This document shows, one piece after another, positions 1-9,590 of a DNA stretch of 64,000 bases (position 1 is the first letter of the stretch; the number at the start of each line of letters is the position of its first letter). The notes under the pieces were generated by a model that saw only the letters and a list, made by a program, of their open reading frames with translations, ran no database searches and was not told where the DNA came from. Source of the stretch: Ww85 sp963745765 (GTDB lineage: Bacteria; Desulfobacterota; Desulfobulbia; Desulfobulbales; Desulfocapsaceae); contig CAVUYQ010000025.1 of the NCBI GenBank assembly GCA_963745765.1, forward strand, positions 1 to 64,000. Direction: 5' to 3'. A program made the translations under genes and the position numbers.

Positions 1-1013
1 GGATAAACTTTACGTACCGGGCCTTGTTCGATCCAGCCTGTGCGGCCTGTTCCACATGGAATTACGCAGCCAAAGCCCGAAGGCGATACCTCTAGCCAGT
101 CGGGTTGCCTTTTTGCTTCCCCGGGAAAGAGCGTCCGCCCATCTTGGGCGGCAACGTCAACCGTTACCGATAGTCGATGGGTGCCTCCGCCCATAACAAT
201 CCCTTTTACCGGGGCGACATCACCGTAATCGCGCCCCCAGGCAAGCGTAATGTACCGCTCATCAGCCAGCTGGTTGTTGGTCGGGTCGAAATCAACCCAG
301 CCGGCATCGGGGATGAACAGCGAGACCCAGGCATGGGAGGCGTCGGAACCCACCAGTTTAGGTTTACCGGGTGGCGGGATTGTTTCCAGGTAGCCACTCA
401 CATAACGCGCGGCAAGCCCCAGCGACCTCAGGCAGCTTGTTGCCAGATGTGTGAAATCCTGGCAGACTCCTTTGCGTTTTATAAGGACCTGTTCAACGGT
501 TGTGTCAACCGTGCTGGCCGATTTGTCATAGGTAAAATCAGTAAATATCCGGCGCATGAGATCTAAAGCTCCGAGCAAAACAGGAGTTCCCGGAGTGAAG
601 GAAGGCCGGGCATAGGAGGCTGTCTGCTGGCTGAGCGTGACCAGTGGGCTGGCAAAGACAAACTGGCAGGCGTCAAGCTCAGCCGGCTGTCGGTGCGTGG
701 CCAGTCGCTCGGTAACCACTTCCCATGCAGCGGTTCCGGCAGGATCCGGCGCAACCGGATTGCTGGTTTCAACCAGGCTGGTTGCCGAAACAGCCAGTTC
801 ATTATGCGGATGCTGGATCATGAAGACATCAACCGTATTGCCGAAATAGTCGAGCCGTCGCTGCAGGTATTGCGCTTCCGGTACAATTGTTAAATGGCAT
901 TCAAGAACCTTCTGGCAGTATGTTTCCCGGGGCCGTAAAAAGAGTTCGTTCTGCGAGAGTGAGGCCGGCGCTGAATAGTCGTAGGATGTTTTGTGGCTGA
1001 TTTTGTATTTCAT
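1..1013 (-). CDS. Transglutaminase-like protein (3' end outside window)
   Basis: Papain-fold transglutaminase-like protein of the family with an N-terminal beta domain (Bact_transglu_N). The start ATG reads MKYKISHKTSYDYSAPASL. The catalytic triad is visible: Cys184 in GVCQDFTHL, His228 in SDASHAWVSLF and Asp243 in WVDFDPTNNQ. The reading frame stays open to base 1, so 337 codons are present; the family is usually around 290-300 residues, so the end is probably near. The start overlaps the stop of the ATP-grasp/alpha-E gene in an ATGA arrangement, implying translational coupling and cotranscription. In this kind of cluster such proteins are thought to hydrolyse or form isopeptide bonds; the substrate is unknown. 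No signal peptide is seen, so it is likely cytoplasmic. Confidence 0.88.
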   Translation of the reverse strand, partial: MKYKISHKTSYDYSAPASLSQNELFLRPRETYCQKVLECHLTIVPEAQYLQRRLDYFGNTVDVFMIQHPHNELAVSATSLVETSNPVAPDPAGTAAWEVVTERLATHRQPAELDACQFVFASPLVTLSQQTASYARPSFTPGTPVLLGALDLMRRIFTDFTYDKSASTVDTTVEQVLIKRKGVCQDFTHLATSCLRSLGLAARYVSGYLETIPPPGKPKLVGSDASHAWVSLFIPDAGWVDFDPTNNQLADERYITLAWGRDYGDVAPVKGIVMGGGTHRLSVTVDVAAQDGRTLFPGEAKRQPDWLEVSPSGFGCVIPCGTGRTGWIEQGPVRKVY

Positions 1014-3535
1014 AACTTGCGATCACCCGGAATAACCGTGAAATGGGGCGTAGTTGGTACCCTGGTCAGATAATGGCCGGTAATCTGCTGAGAAAACTCT
1101 TTGAGATTGTCCGACATGGATGCAAGAAAAATAGCCAGCGCTTCGGTCTGCGAGCTTTCTTCACCATGGTGAATGTCGGTAAGATCCAGCAAGCGGACAG
1201 CAGTCAGCATTTTTAAAGCAATGCGTTCCTCGGGGTAGGCAAAGCGTCGCTCGTGCTGGCGGGGAAGGTGCTCGACATGACCGGCAATATGGCTGAACTG
1301 AAAGGCGAGTGATTTCGGATTGGTTTCATCAACCAGCAGCAGATCGAGTACCGGTGCCAGTTGAAAGGACGAACGGTAACGAGCCCGGTAGGTCATGGTG
1401 CTGTCAGAAACCTCCAGCAGTGCTTCCAGCGTATTACTTGACTCATTATCGATCTGGGGGAGTGCAATACTGATCAGGCTGGTCTGGTTCATGGCCCGCT
1501 CTACCCGGCGTCCCATATCCATGAAACGCCAGCCGAGACTGCGGGTCATGCTTTCCATCGCCAGGCCGCTGAGCCCGCTCAGGGCAAAGAGCGTCTCGTC
1601 AATGAATTCCAGCGGATCTTTTGCGGGATAGTCGGCAAGATCTTCGAGTCGGTTGATAATGCGGGAAGAATCGTGAGAAAGACGATCCCGAACTTTTCGA
1701 GCGGCCTTTTGAACGAGCTTCAGGATGGAAACCAGACTGTCCATCCGGTCTCTCTGGTAAAGCGCATTGTTAAGATGAGAGTATAACTCCTGGAAAAGCG
1801 GGCTGTCCGGAGTATCCTGCGGCGGTGTCGGGATGATATTCTTCCCCTTGAGAAGTTTCAGCAGGAAGTGGAGTTCCGGAATGTCCTGCGGACGATCTTC
1901 ACCAAAAATCCGGCGGAAAACCGAACGCAGAAGCCGTATGAGTCCTTCCGCCCGCTCCAGGTAACGGCCAAGCCAGAGGAGGTGATCGGCCACCCTGCTT
2001 GGCAAGTCACTGCTGCGTTTAAATTCGCCAATGGCATGGAAGCCTTCCATCAGGCTGAAGCTCTCGACAGGTCGGTCGGATAGCACCCATATATCTTTGC
2101 TTTGCTGTCGCGCCGGGTTGTTTCCGGTAAGGGTTTCTCTATCAGCGGCGGTGATTGCCAGGCCGCCAGGCATAACAGCGAAGCCCTTCTGGGTGGCACA
2201 GGCAAATACCCGCAGCAGGTTATAGCTGCTGCCAACCCCGTCACGGTCCCAACTGGGTGCTGCAGCAGGATTTATTGCTGCGGAGACGACGAAGCTTTCC
2301 GGGAAAGATTTGATCTGTGCCAGATGATCGGAAGAGATTTTCCTGAAATCATGGCCGGTAAACGCCGGTCCTGCCGTCAATTGCCCGGGATTGGCAATGG
2401 CACGGCTCAAGCCATCAGGCGTTCCGCACCACCAGCTGGGATGATTTGCCAGGAGCAGGTCCTCTCCGAGCAGGTGGCTACAGAGTGACGGCAGAAATAC
2501 GGAGAGTGCCGGGGTTTCAACAAAGCCGCTGCCGATAGGGTTTACCAGGTAAATGTTTTTTTCACGACATACCTGGAGAAGACCTGCAACGCCGTTCGTT
2601 GTCTCGCGCCTGAAGGCAAACGGATCACTGCTCTGATCTGAGATATGGCGGAATATGGCTTGGATCGGCTCGAGACCGGCGAGTTTTTTTAAAAACACCT
2701 TGCCGTTTCGTACCGTCAGGTCCTGGGCTTCTACCAGGGTATAACCGAGGTAACGGGAGAGCATCGCATGTTCAAAATAGAGCGGGTTTTCCGGTCCGGG
2801 GGATAACAGCACAATACCGGGATCATCTTTTCCCGGGGAGGCTATCTGGATGAGGGCACGGTGAAAGGTCTGAAAAAACGGGGCCAGCCGGAGGATCTGG
2901 GTTTTGTGGTACAAATCCGAAAAGATTCGTGACATGACAATCCTGTTTTCAAGGGCGTAGCCCAATCCTGCAGGATTTGCCGCATAATCACGCAATACCC
3001 GGAAGCGGCCGTCTTCTGTGCGATAGATGTCTGCCGAGTAAAATGTCAGAAAGCGATTTCCCCGGGGCTGGATATTGTGGCAGTTATGCAGAAAGTTCGG
3101 GTTGGCAAAAATCAGTTCCGGAGGAAGCATGCCGCTTGTGAGCAACTGCTGGGGCCCATATGTATCGGCAAGGATCTTTTCAAGCAGGGTCGCGCGCTGG
3201 ATCAGCCCCGATTCAATGGTGCTCCATTCCGCAGCAGAGATTTGCAGGGGAATCAGATCAATATCCCAGGAGGTGCTCCGCTGCGCAGAGTCATCAAAGG
3301 GATTGATAGTGGCACCATCTTCATGCCGCATATGCCGGGCTCGTGCATGATGCTTCTTCAGTGCCTCCGGCCCCATCTCCGCAAGCGCCAGGAGAAGTTC
3401 TTTCCACTGCGGGCGGGGTTCAGTAGAGGACTGGAAGGCTTCACAATAGGAATCTTCCGGGAACACAACAGTATTAAAAAGCGATGTCCCGGTTGCTTGA
3501 GGGCTCAAGGGTTCACCCGACTCAGTCTTGATCAT
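1010..3535 (-). CDS. Circularly permuted ATP-grasp fused to alpha-E domain
   Basis: 841-residue fusion. Residues about 60-490 are a circularly permuted type 2 ATP-grasp ligase (DUF404/DUF407 type): they include FLTFYSADIYRTEDGRFRVL, NPAGLGYALENRIVMSR and LLSPGPENPLYFEHAML, which parallel blocks in the stand-alone paralogue at 7993-9423. From about residue 510 an alpha-E helical domain (DUF403) begins with LPSRVADHLLWLGRYLERAE, the same signature that opens the protein at 7967. ATP-grasp members of this class are predicted amidoligases joining a carboxylate to an amine; alpha-E is predicted to act with them. It lies between the small transglutaminase (4-bp overlap) and the giant fusion (58-bp gap). 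The exact product is unknown. Confidence 0.9.
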   Translation of the reverse strand: MIKTESGEPLSPQATGTSLFNTVVFPEDSYCEAFQSSTEPRPQWKELLLALAEMGPEALKKHHARARHMRHEDGATINPFDDSAQRSTSWDIDLIPLQISAAEWSTIESGLIQRATLLEKILADTYGPQQLLTSGMLPPELIFANPNFLHNCHNIQPRGNRFLTFYSADIYRTEDGRFRVLRDYAANPAGLGYALENRIVMSRIFSDLYHKTQILRLAPFFQTFHRALIQIASPGKDDPGIVLLSPGPENPLYFEHAMLSRYLGYTLVEAQDLTVRNGKVFLKKLAGLEPIQAIFRHISDQSSDPFAFRRETTNGVAGLLQVCREKNIYLVNPIGSGFVETPALSVFLPSLCSHLLGEDLLLANHPSWWCGTPDGLSRAIANPGQLTAGPAFTGHDFRKISSDHLAQIKSFPESFVVSAAINPAAAPSWDRDGVGSSYNLLRVFACATQKGFAVMPGGLAITAADRETLTGNNPARQQSKDIWVLSDRPVESFSLMEGFHAIGEFKRSSDLPSRVADHLLWLGRYLERAEGLIRLLRSVFRRIFGEDRPQDIPELHFLLKLLKGKNIIPTPPQDTPDSPLFQELYSHLNNALYQRDRMDSLVSILKLVQKAARKVRDRLSHDSSRIINRLEDLADYPAKDPLEFIDETLFALSGLSGLAMESMTRSLGWRFMDMGRRVERAMNQTSLISIALPQIDNESSNTLEALLEVSDSTMTYRARYRSSFQLAPVLDLLLVDETNPKSLAFQFSHIAGHVEHLPRQHERRFAYPEERIALKMLTAVRLLDLTDIHHGEESSQTEALAIFLASMSDNLKEFSQQITGHYLTRVPTTPHFTVIPGDRKL

Positions 3536-3593
3536 GCAATTGATGCCTCGTTAAGATAATACAAATAGTGACAGAGTCGTCTATCTAACCATT

Positions 3594-6500
3594 TTAACGG
3601 CGCAAATCAAGCGTATACGGATAATAGCCGTTGGTTTCCGGAAGCGGAATTTCCATGTTGCTTCCGGGGGTGTGACCATCCGGCCGGAAGCGTGCATTCC
3701 TCCTCCCTTCAGCCTCGTAGGAATTAACCGGAAAAATATCGTAATTGCGACCGCCGGGATGTCCGACATGATAGGTGCAGCCGCCAATAGACCGGCATGA
3801 CCAGGTATCAAACAGGTCAACGGTCAGGGGCGCATGTACACCGATGGTTGGGTGGAGACAGGCCGGCGGTTGCCAGGCCCGATAGCGAACCCCGCCGGCA
3901 AAAACTCCTTCTACCCTGGTTGACTGCAACGGCACCCGCCTGCCGTTGCAGGTGACGATGTATCGTTCTCCTGTCATGCCTGAGATTTTGACCTGCAGCC
4001 TCTCGACAGATGAATCCACATATCTGGCCGTACCACCGCCACCGGGCTCTTCTCCGAGGACATGCCAGGGTTCAAGCGCCTGCCTGAGTTCCAGTTCCAT
4101 ACCTTCATAGATTACCCTGCCGTATACAGGAAAGCGGAACTCGAAGTGGGGATGAAAAAAGTCCATGGAAATCGGGTAGCCGGCCTGGTTGAGAATATGC
4201 AGGACATCTTCGAAGTCGTCCCGGACAAATTGGGGGAGCATGAAACGGTCGTGCAGCCTGGTGCCCCAGCGCACCAGTTTCTGGCGATAGGGGGTTCTCC
4301 AGAACCAGGCGATGAACATCCTCAGCAGGAGCTGCTGGGCAAGGCTCATGCGCGCATGGGGCGGCATCTCGAAGGCTCGAAACTCAAGCAGGCCGAGACG
4401 CCCGGAAGAGCTGTCGGGTGAATAGAGTTTGTCTATGCAGAATTCAGCCCGATGGGTATTGCCACTGACATCAACGAGCAGGTTCCGGTAAAGTCTGTCA
4501 ACAAGCCATGGCGGACATGGCCGGTCCGGTGCGCTTTGTCGATCCTGTTCGGCAAAGGCGATCTCGAGTTCATAGAGGCTGTCGTGCCGTGCCTCATCAA
4601 TGCGCGGTTGCTGGCTTGTCGGTCCGATAAAAAGACCGGAAAAGAGAAAGGAAAGAGAGGGATGGTTGTTCCAGAAGGTCACAAAACTGCGCAGCAGATC
4701 CGGCCTTCGTAAAAAGGGACTGTCCGCAGGCGTGGCTCCGCCCACCACGATATGGTTACCCCCTCCGGTTCCGGTATGACGGCCGTCCACCATGAATTTT
4801 TCGGTACCAAGACGGCATTCCCGGGCAACTTCATAGAGCCTGGTGGTGTGCTCCACCATTTCCTGCCAAGAGTGCAGAGGCTGGATATTCACTTCGACAA
4901 CACCGGGATCGGGGGTGACCTTCAAACTCTCGAGTCTTGCATCGGCAGGCGGAGTGTACCCTTCAATGACAACCGGCAGGCCGGTCCTCTCGGCCGTTTT
5001 TTCAATGGCGGCGAGCAGTTCCAGGTACCCTTCGAGCGAGGGTATCGGCGGCATGAAAACATAGAGACGGCCGTGACGCGGTTGCACGCAGAGAGCGGTT
5101 CTTACCACCCAGGCGGCTGACTCACCGGTAACTGGCACGGGATCTGCGAAAGGCGCCGGCTGACTGCGTACATTCTCGTTGTAAAGCTCCTCGGGTTTTC
5201 CCGGCAGTGCCTGCTGACCTTCGTGTATATCGGGCAGGGGTTGGGTGGAGGCCATGGGGTCAAGCGAGAATTGCGTCGGGATATCCTTTGGTTCCACCCA
5301 AGGCAGCGAGTCCAGGGGGAGACGCAGGCCGGCAGGGGAGTCGCCCGGCAACAGAAACATGTGCTCGCCTCTGAACGGCCATGGGCCGCTTTTCCATGAT
5401 CCGTGCTGCAGCGGCAGGACATAACCCACCACCGAACCGAGTCCGTTCCTGAAAGCGCGTATCATGCGCGCCCTTTCTTCGGGGTCTTCCAGCTTAGGGT
5501 CGGTGGGATCAACATTGACCGGAAGTTTCTGTTCCTGCTTGAGATAATGCAGGATATCCTCAAAACTTTCACGAATAAAGGTTCGGTTTACCTTGAGAAT
5601 GTCAGCCAGCGTTGTAATGAAGTGCCTGGCATCGGAAATTCCTGAACCATAATCCCTGGAGACATCAGCGAGCAGCTTGCTGTCGTTCCAGATGGGTTTG
5701 CCATCTTTTCGCCAGTAACAGCCGAGAGCCCAGCGGGGCAGTGATTCTCCGGGATACCATTTGCCTTGTCCGTAATGCAGCAGTCCGCCGGGTGCCCATT
5801 CATCTTTTAATCTTTTGATAAGGGCTTCGGCCAATTCCTGTTTCTCGGTGCCAAGAGCCTCGGTATTCCACTGGGCGCCATCCATATTGTCGATGGATAC
5901 GAAGGTGGGTTCACCCCCCATGCTCAACCGGACGTCCTGGCCGGCGAGTTCGAGGTCAACCTGATCTCCAAGCGCCCTGATGGACGACCATGTCTCCTCC
6001 GGGTACGGCCTGGTGGATCGCGGGGCCTCAAAAATACGTTCAACGGACATGGCGTGTTCAAATTCAACCTCGCACTCATCCAGGGCTCCACTGATCGGCG
6101 CAGCACTTTGCGGCTCGGGGGAACAGGCGAGGGGAATGTGTCCTTCTCCGGCAAACAGCCCCGAGGTCGGATCCATACCGATCCATCCGGCACCCGGAAT
6201 ATAGACTTCGGTCCAGGCATGCAGGTCGGTGAAATCGTTTTCGGCACCGGATGGACCATCAAGGGATTTGACATCCTGTTTCAGTTGCACGAGGTAGCCG
6301 GAGACAAACCGGGCAGCAAGGCCGAGATGCCTGAGAACATTTACCAGCAGCCAGGCGGAATCCCTGCATGAGCCGCTGCCCAGCGTCAATGTCTGCTCAC
6401 AGCTTTGCACGTTTGGTTCCAAGCGGATGAGATAGCGGATATCGCTGCTCAGTTTCATGTTCAGGGCAACGAGAAAATCGATGGTCTGCATGGGACTGAT

Positions 6501-7967
6501 ATCGATTGTCTTCATGAATTGACCGAGCATCTTCCCCGGTGCTGTCCGGGCCAGGTAAGGGGTGAGGTCCGCCTTCAGCCCGGTTTCGTAGGTAAAGGGA
6601 AATTCATCGGCCGATGGTTCCAGAAAAAAGTCAAAGGGATTGATGATGATCATGTCGGCAAGCAGATCAACCTCCACCACGAACGTGTCGGTCTTTTCCG
6701 GAAAGACGAGCCGTCCCAGGTAATTATTGAAAGGATCCTGCTGCCAGTTCAGGAAATGATTCTCCGGAGTCACTTTCATGGAGTAACCCAGAATCGGCGT
6801 ACGGCAGTGGGGTGCCGGACGAAGCCGGACAATCTGGGGAGCAAGGTTTATGCTTCGATCATACCGATACGATGTTTTGTGATTGAGCGAGATATGTATT
6901 CCCACGTTTTTACCGTCCTTTGCTGCAGGGTATGACCACAGGAGACGACTTGTGGCGGTACCCTTATTGATTGATGTCGCTGACAGCCGCTTTCTACTGC
7001 TCCTGAGCGGCCGCTTCGATGAGGGGGGGAGGTTGAAAAAAGTTGTGCCGATTGCCGCCCCGACTTCATTGAGGTTGCCCTGCAGCGTATCCAGGTATTC
7101 ATGCAGGCCGACCGCAATAACCTCATTAATATCGGTATATTCGATATCTGCCTGCATACGACCCAGTCGTTTTTCTGCCGGATTCATTGCAGCCCCCGGG
7201 GGAGTCCCGGTAATACGGTGCATGCAGATCTTCGCTTTGTTTATACAATGCCGGATTGAACGGGGGAACTGGTTGTCGAAAATAAGGAAATCGGCAACTT
7301 TGTTCGGGGTAATCTCATGATGTTCTTTACGAAACATCTCAAAAGCGCTGGCGGACTTGAGCACCGCCATCCACTGGACATGATCGATGGGGGCGTTGAC
7401 CAGGCTTGCCTGAGGCAGCAGCATAAAATATTTCACATCAAGGATTCTCGATGTCTTGTCAGCCCGTTCCATCATCATGCCGATTCGGGCAAAATTCCAC
7501 GCCTCGCCGTGACTCATGGTTGAATCCATCAAACCGGTGAACAGGTGGCTCCGCATCTGAATTATTTTGAAAAAGCGGTGGGGATCTTCAAGTGCCATGA
7601 CCACACTTTGCTCAGTTGTCAGTTCCAGGAAAAAATTGTTGAGGTGCTCCCACATTTCCGAGGAGATGATTTCACGAATGGATCGTCCATTTTCCCGCGC
7701 TGCACCAAGGCATCTGAGGATGGAATTGGGATAGTCCCGATCGAAGGTGAGAAAGCGGATTACTTCATCTTGATTGTAGTCGGGATCCTTTTTTTCGAAT
7801 AGCTCCTGGTCTCCGGTGGTCATGACAAGCGGTTTCCAGTGCTTGCCTTCCTCCGAAGGCATGTCCAGCAGCAGATTAAGGTTGACACTGATAAAACGGG
7901 CCACGTTTTCGGCTCGTTCAATATATCGGCACATCCAGTAGATTGAGTTTGCTACACGGCTCAGCAT
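3594..7967 (-). CDS. Alpha-E domain fused to DUF2126 transglutaminase
   Basis: 1457 codons without a stop. Residues 1-320 are an alpha-E domain (opening MLSRVANSIYWMCRYIERAE). A low-complexity, Ser/Arg-rich linker of about 35 residues follows. From Val355 the sequence is a complete large transglutaminase of the DUF2126 type: N-terminal beta domain (NHKTSYRYDRSINLAPQIV), catalytic Cys534 in GSGSCRDSAW, His583 in DLHAWTEV, Asp599 in GMDPTSG, then the long C-terminal DUF2126 region with SMGGEPTFVS and GGGNHIVVGG. Elsewhere the two parts are usually separate neighbouring genes. A GTG at 6905 (codon 355) has AAAGGA about 10 bases upstream, so the transglutaminase could also be made separately as a 1103-residue protein. 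The ATG at 7967 follows GGAGGAATTCG. Confidence 0.88.
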   Translation of the reverse strand: MLSRVANSIYWMCRYIERAENVARFISVNLNLLLDMPSEEGKHWKPLVMTTGDQELFEKKDPDYNQDEVIRFLTFDRDYPNSILRCLGAARENGRSIREIISSEMWEHLNNFFLELTTEQSVVMALEDPHRFFKIIQMRSHLFTGLMDSTMSHGEAWNFARIGMMMERADKTSRILDVKYFMLLPQASLVNAPIDHVQWMAVLKSASAFEMFRKEHHEITPNKVADFLIFDNQFPRSIRHCINKAKICMHRITGTPPGAAMNPAEKRLGRMQADIEYTDINEVIAVGLHEYLDTLQGNLNEVGAAIGTTFFNLPPSSKRPLRSSRKRLSATSINKGTATSRLLWSYPAAKDGKNVGIHISLNHKTSYRYDRSINLAPQIVRLRPAPHCRTPILGYSMKVTPENHFLNWQQDPFNNYLGRLVFPEKTDTFVVEVDLLADMIIINPFDFFLEPSADEFPFTYETGLKADLTPYLARTAPGKMLGQFMKTIDISPMQTIDFLVALNMKLSSDIRYLIRLEPNVQSCEQTLTLGSGSCRDSAWLLVNVLRHLGLAARFVSGYLVQLKQDVKSLDGPSGAENDFTDLHAWTEVYIPGAGWIGMDPTSGLFAGEGHIPLACSPEPQSAAPISGALDECEVEFEHAMSVERIFEAPRSTRPYPEETWSSIRALGDQVDLELAGQDVRLSMGGEPTFVSIDNMDGAQWNTEALGTEKQELAEALIKRLKDEWAPGGLLHYGQGKWYPGESLPRWALGCYWRKDGKPIWNDSKLLADVSRDYGSGISDARHFITTLADILKVNRTFIRESFEDILHYLKQEQKLPVNVDPTDPKLEDPEERARMIRAFRNGLGSVVGYVLPLQHGSWKSGPWPFRGEHMFLLPGDSPAGLRLPLDSLPWVEPKDIPTQFSLDPMASTQPLPDIHEGQQALPGKPEELYNENVRSQPAPFADPVPVTGESAAWVVRTALCVQPRHGRLYVFMPPIPSLEGYLELLAAIEKTAERTGLPVVIEGYTPPADARLESLKVTPDPGVVEVNIQPLHSWQEMVEHTTRLYEVARECRLGTEKFMVDGRHTGTGGGNHIVVGGATPADSPFLRRPDLLRSFVTFWNNHPSLSFLFSGLFIGPTSQQPRIDEARHDSLYELEIAFAEQDRQSAPDRPCPPWLVDRLYRNLLVDVSGNTHRAEFCIDKLYSPDSSSGRLGLLEFRAFEMPPHARMSLAQQLLLRMFIAWFWRTPYRQKLVRWGTRLHDRFMLPQFVRDDFEDVLHILNQAGYPISMDFFHPHFEFRFPVYGRVIYEGMELELRQALEPWHVLGEEPGGGGTARYVDSSVERLQVKISGMTGERYIVTCNGRRVPLQSTRVEGVFAGGVRYRAWQPPACLHPTIGVHAPLTVDLFDTWSCRSIGGCTYHVGHPGGRNYDIFPVNSYEAEGRRNARFRPDGHTPGSNMEIPLPETNGYYPYTLDLRR

Positions 7968-7992
7968 CGAATTCCTCCAGAAATATATTCGC

Positions 7993-9423
7993 CTACACTA
8001 CCCAGGTATCCTTACTGCCGCCGCCCTGGGATGAGTTTACCACCAGCGATCCTTTTTTCAGCGCCACCCGGGTCAGACCGCCCGGTTGCACGTAGATGTC
8101 CTTGCCATAAAGGATATAGGGCCGTAGATCCACATGCCGCCCCTCGATCTTCTCACCGATAATTGTCGGCACCCGGGAGAGTGATATCGTGGGCTGGGCC
8201 ATGTAGTTGCGAGGCTCCGCCTTTATTTTTTCAGTAAAAGAAGCCCGTTCAGCGTCACTGGCGTGGGGGCCGATCAGCATACCGTAGCCGCCTGACTCAT
8301 TCGCTGCCTTTACCACCAGCTCGTCGAGATGAGAAAGCACATACTCCCGGTCCTTGTCGTTGCGGCAAATATAGGTCGGCACATTCGGCAGGATGGCATC
8401 TTCACCGGTATAGTATTTGATAATTGCCGGCACATAGGCATAGATCACCTTATCATCAGCAATCCCGGTTCCCGGGGCGTTGGCCATGGCGATCCGGCCG
8501 GCCTTGTAGACGTCGATGAGCCCTTTGACGCCAAGCATTGAATCCGGACGAAATACCGTCGGATCAATAAAATCGTCGTCAATGCGGCGGTAGAGAACAT
8601 CCACCCTTTTGAGTCCTTTTGTGGTCAGCATATGCACAAAACCATCTGCGACGACCAGGTCCCGGCCTTCAACCAGTTCCACGCCCATCTGCTGCGACAG
8701 GAAGGAGTGCTCAAAATAGGCGCTGTTGTAGATACCGGGAGTGAGTACGCCAATGGTCGGTGCCTGCACGTGGTCAGGTGCAAGATAGTCAAGAACTTCG
8801 AGCAGTTTGCCCGGGTACTCGTCCACCGGTCTTACCTTCGAGGCCTGGAACACCTGGGGGAAGGTTCGCTTGAGCACCTGCCGGTTTTCCAGTACATAAG
8901 AAACGCCTGACGGGCAGCGAAGATTGTCTTCCAGCACATAGAAACGTCCATCACGGTCCCTGATCAGGTCAGTGCCGGTTACATGGCACCAGATGCCACG
9001 GGGCGGGGTGAAGCCTTCACACTCTTTGCGATAGGTCCTGCTGGAAAGTACAAGATCTTCGGGTACAACCTTGTCCTTGAGAATTTTTTTGTCATTGTAG
9101 ATATCCTGCAGGAACAGGTTGAGTGCATGGATACGCTGCTTGAGACCGGACTCGATTTGCTGCCAGTCAGTTCTTGAGACGATGCGGGGGATCAGGTCGA
9201 AGGGGAAGATTTTTTCAGTGCCTTCATCCCGGCCATAGACATTGAAGGTAATGCCCATTTTCAGGAGTAATGCTTCCGCTTCCTTCTGGCGCAGAATCAG
9301 GTCGCCGTCCGGAAGCGATTCTATCCGGTCAATAAGCAGTTGGGCTCCGGGGCGGGGCCTGCCGTTCTCATCGATCAATTCATCGTAAAAATCTCCGAGA
9401 TCATACGTTTTAAATGTCTCCAT
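7993..9423 (-). CDS. Stand-alone circularly permuted type 2 ATP-grasp protein
   Basis: 476-residue predicted amidoligase of the DUF404/DUF407 circularly permuted ATP-grasp class, without the alpha-E domain carried by its paralogue at 1010-3535. Diagnostic stretches include WCHVTGTDLIRDRDGRFYVL, LRCPSGVSYVLENRQVL, GVLTPGIYNSAYFEHSFL, FVHMLTTKGLKRVDVLYRR, VVKAANESGGYGM and the C-terminal VNSSQGGGSKDTWVV. Length is normal for the family. The start is supported by AAAGGAG upstream. It ends 26 bases before the alpha-E/DUF2126 fusion, so the two are cotranscribed. It is likely to use ATP to activate a carboxylate for amide formation; the actual substrates are not known. Confidence 0.92.
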   Translation of the reverse strand: METFKTYDLGDFYDELIDENGRPRPGAQLLIDRIESLPDGDLILRQKEAEALLLKMGITFNVYGRDEGTEKIFPFDLIPRIVSRTDWQQIESGLKQRIHALNLFLQDIYNDKKILKDKVVPEDLVLSSRTYRKECEGFTPPRGIWCHVTGTDLIRDRDGRFYVLEDNLRCPSGVSYVLENRQVLKRTFPQVFQASKVRPVDEYPGKLLEVLDYLAPDHVQAPTIGVLTPGIYNSAYFEHSFLSQQMGVELVEGRDLVVADGFVHMLTTKGLKRVDVLYRRIDDDFIDPTVFRPDSMLGVKGLIDVYKAGRIAMANAPGTGIADDKVIYAYVPAIIKYYTGEDAILPNVPTYICRNDKDREYVLSHLDELVVKAANESGGYGMLIGPHASDAERASFTEKIKAEPRNYMAQPTISLSRVPTIIGEKIEGRHVDLRPYILYGKDIYVQPGGLTRVALKKGSLVVNSSQGGGSKDTWVV

Positions 9424-9590
9424 CGAGTACTCCTTTCTCTATCTGGTTCGAAGGCTCACACCGATTCGTCGCTCAAAATCCTCTGCACACAATGGAGGAC
9501 AGGACGGGTGGCACGATTGATCGTTCATGTTCATTTCAATTTCCGGCCCCGAGCGCAAAGCGACAAAGTAGGATCTTGCTGCGGTAATGC

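Noticed and set aside
3077..3559. 160-codon plus-strand frame within the ATP-grasp gene
   Set aside because: Antisense shadow; composition unlike a protein and no start signals.
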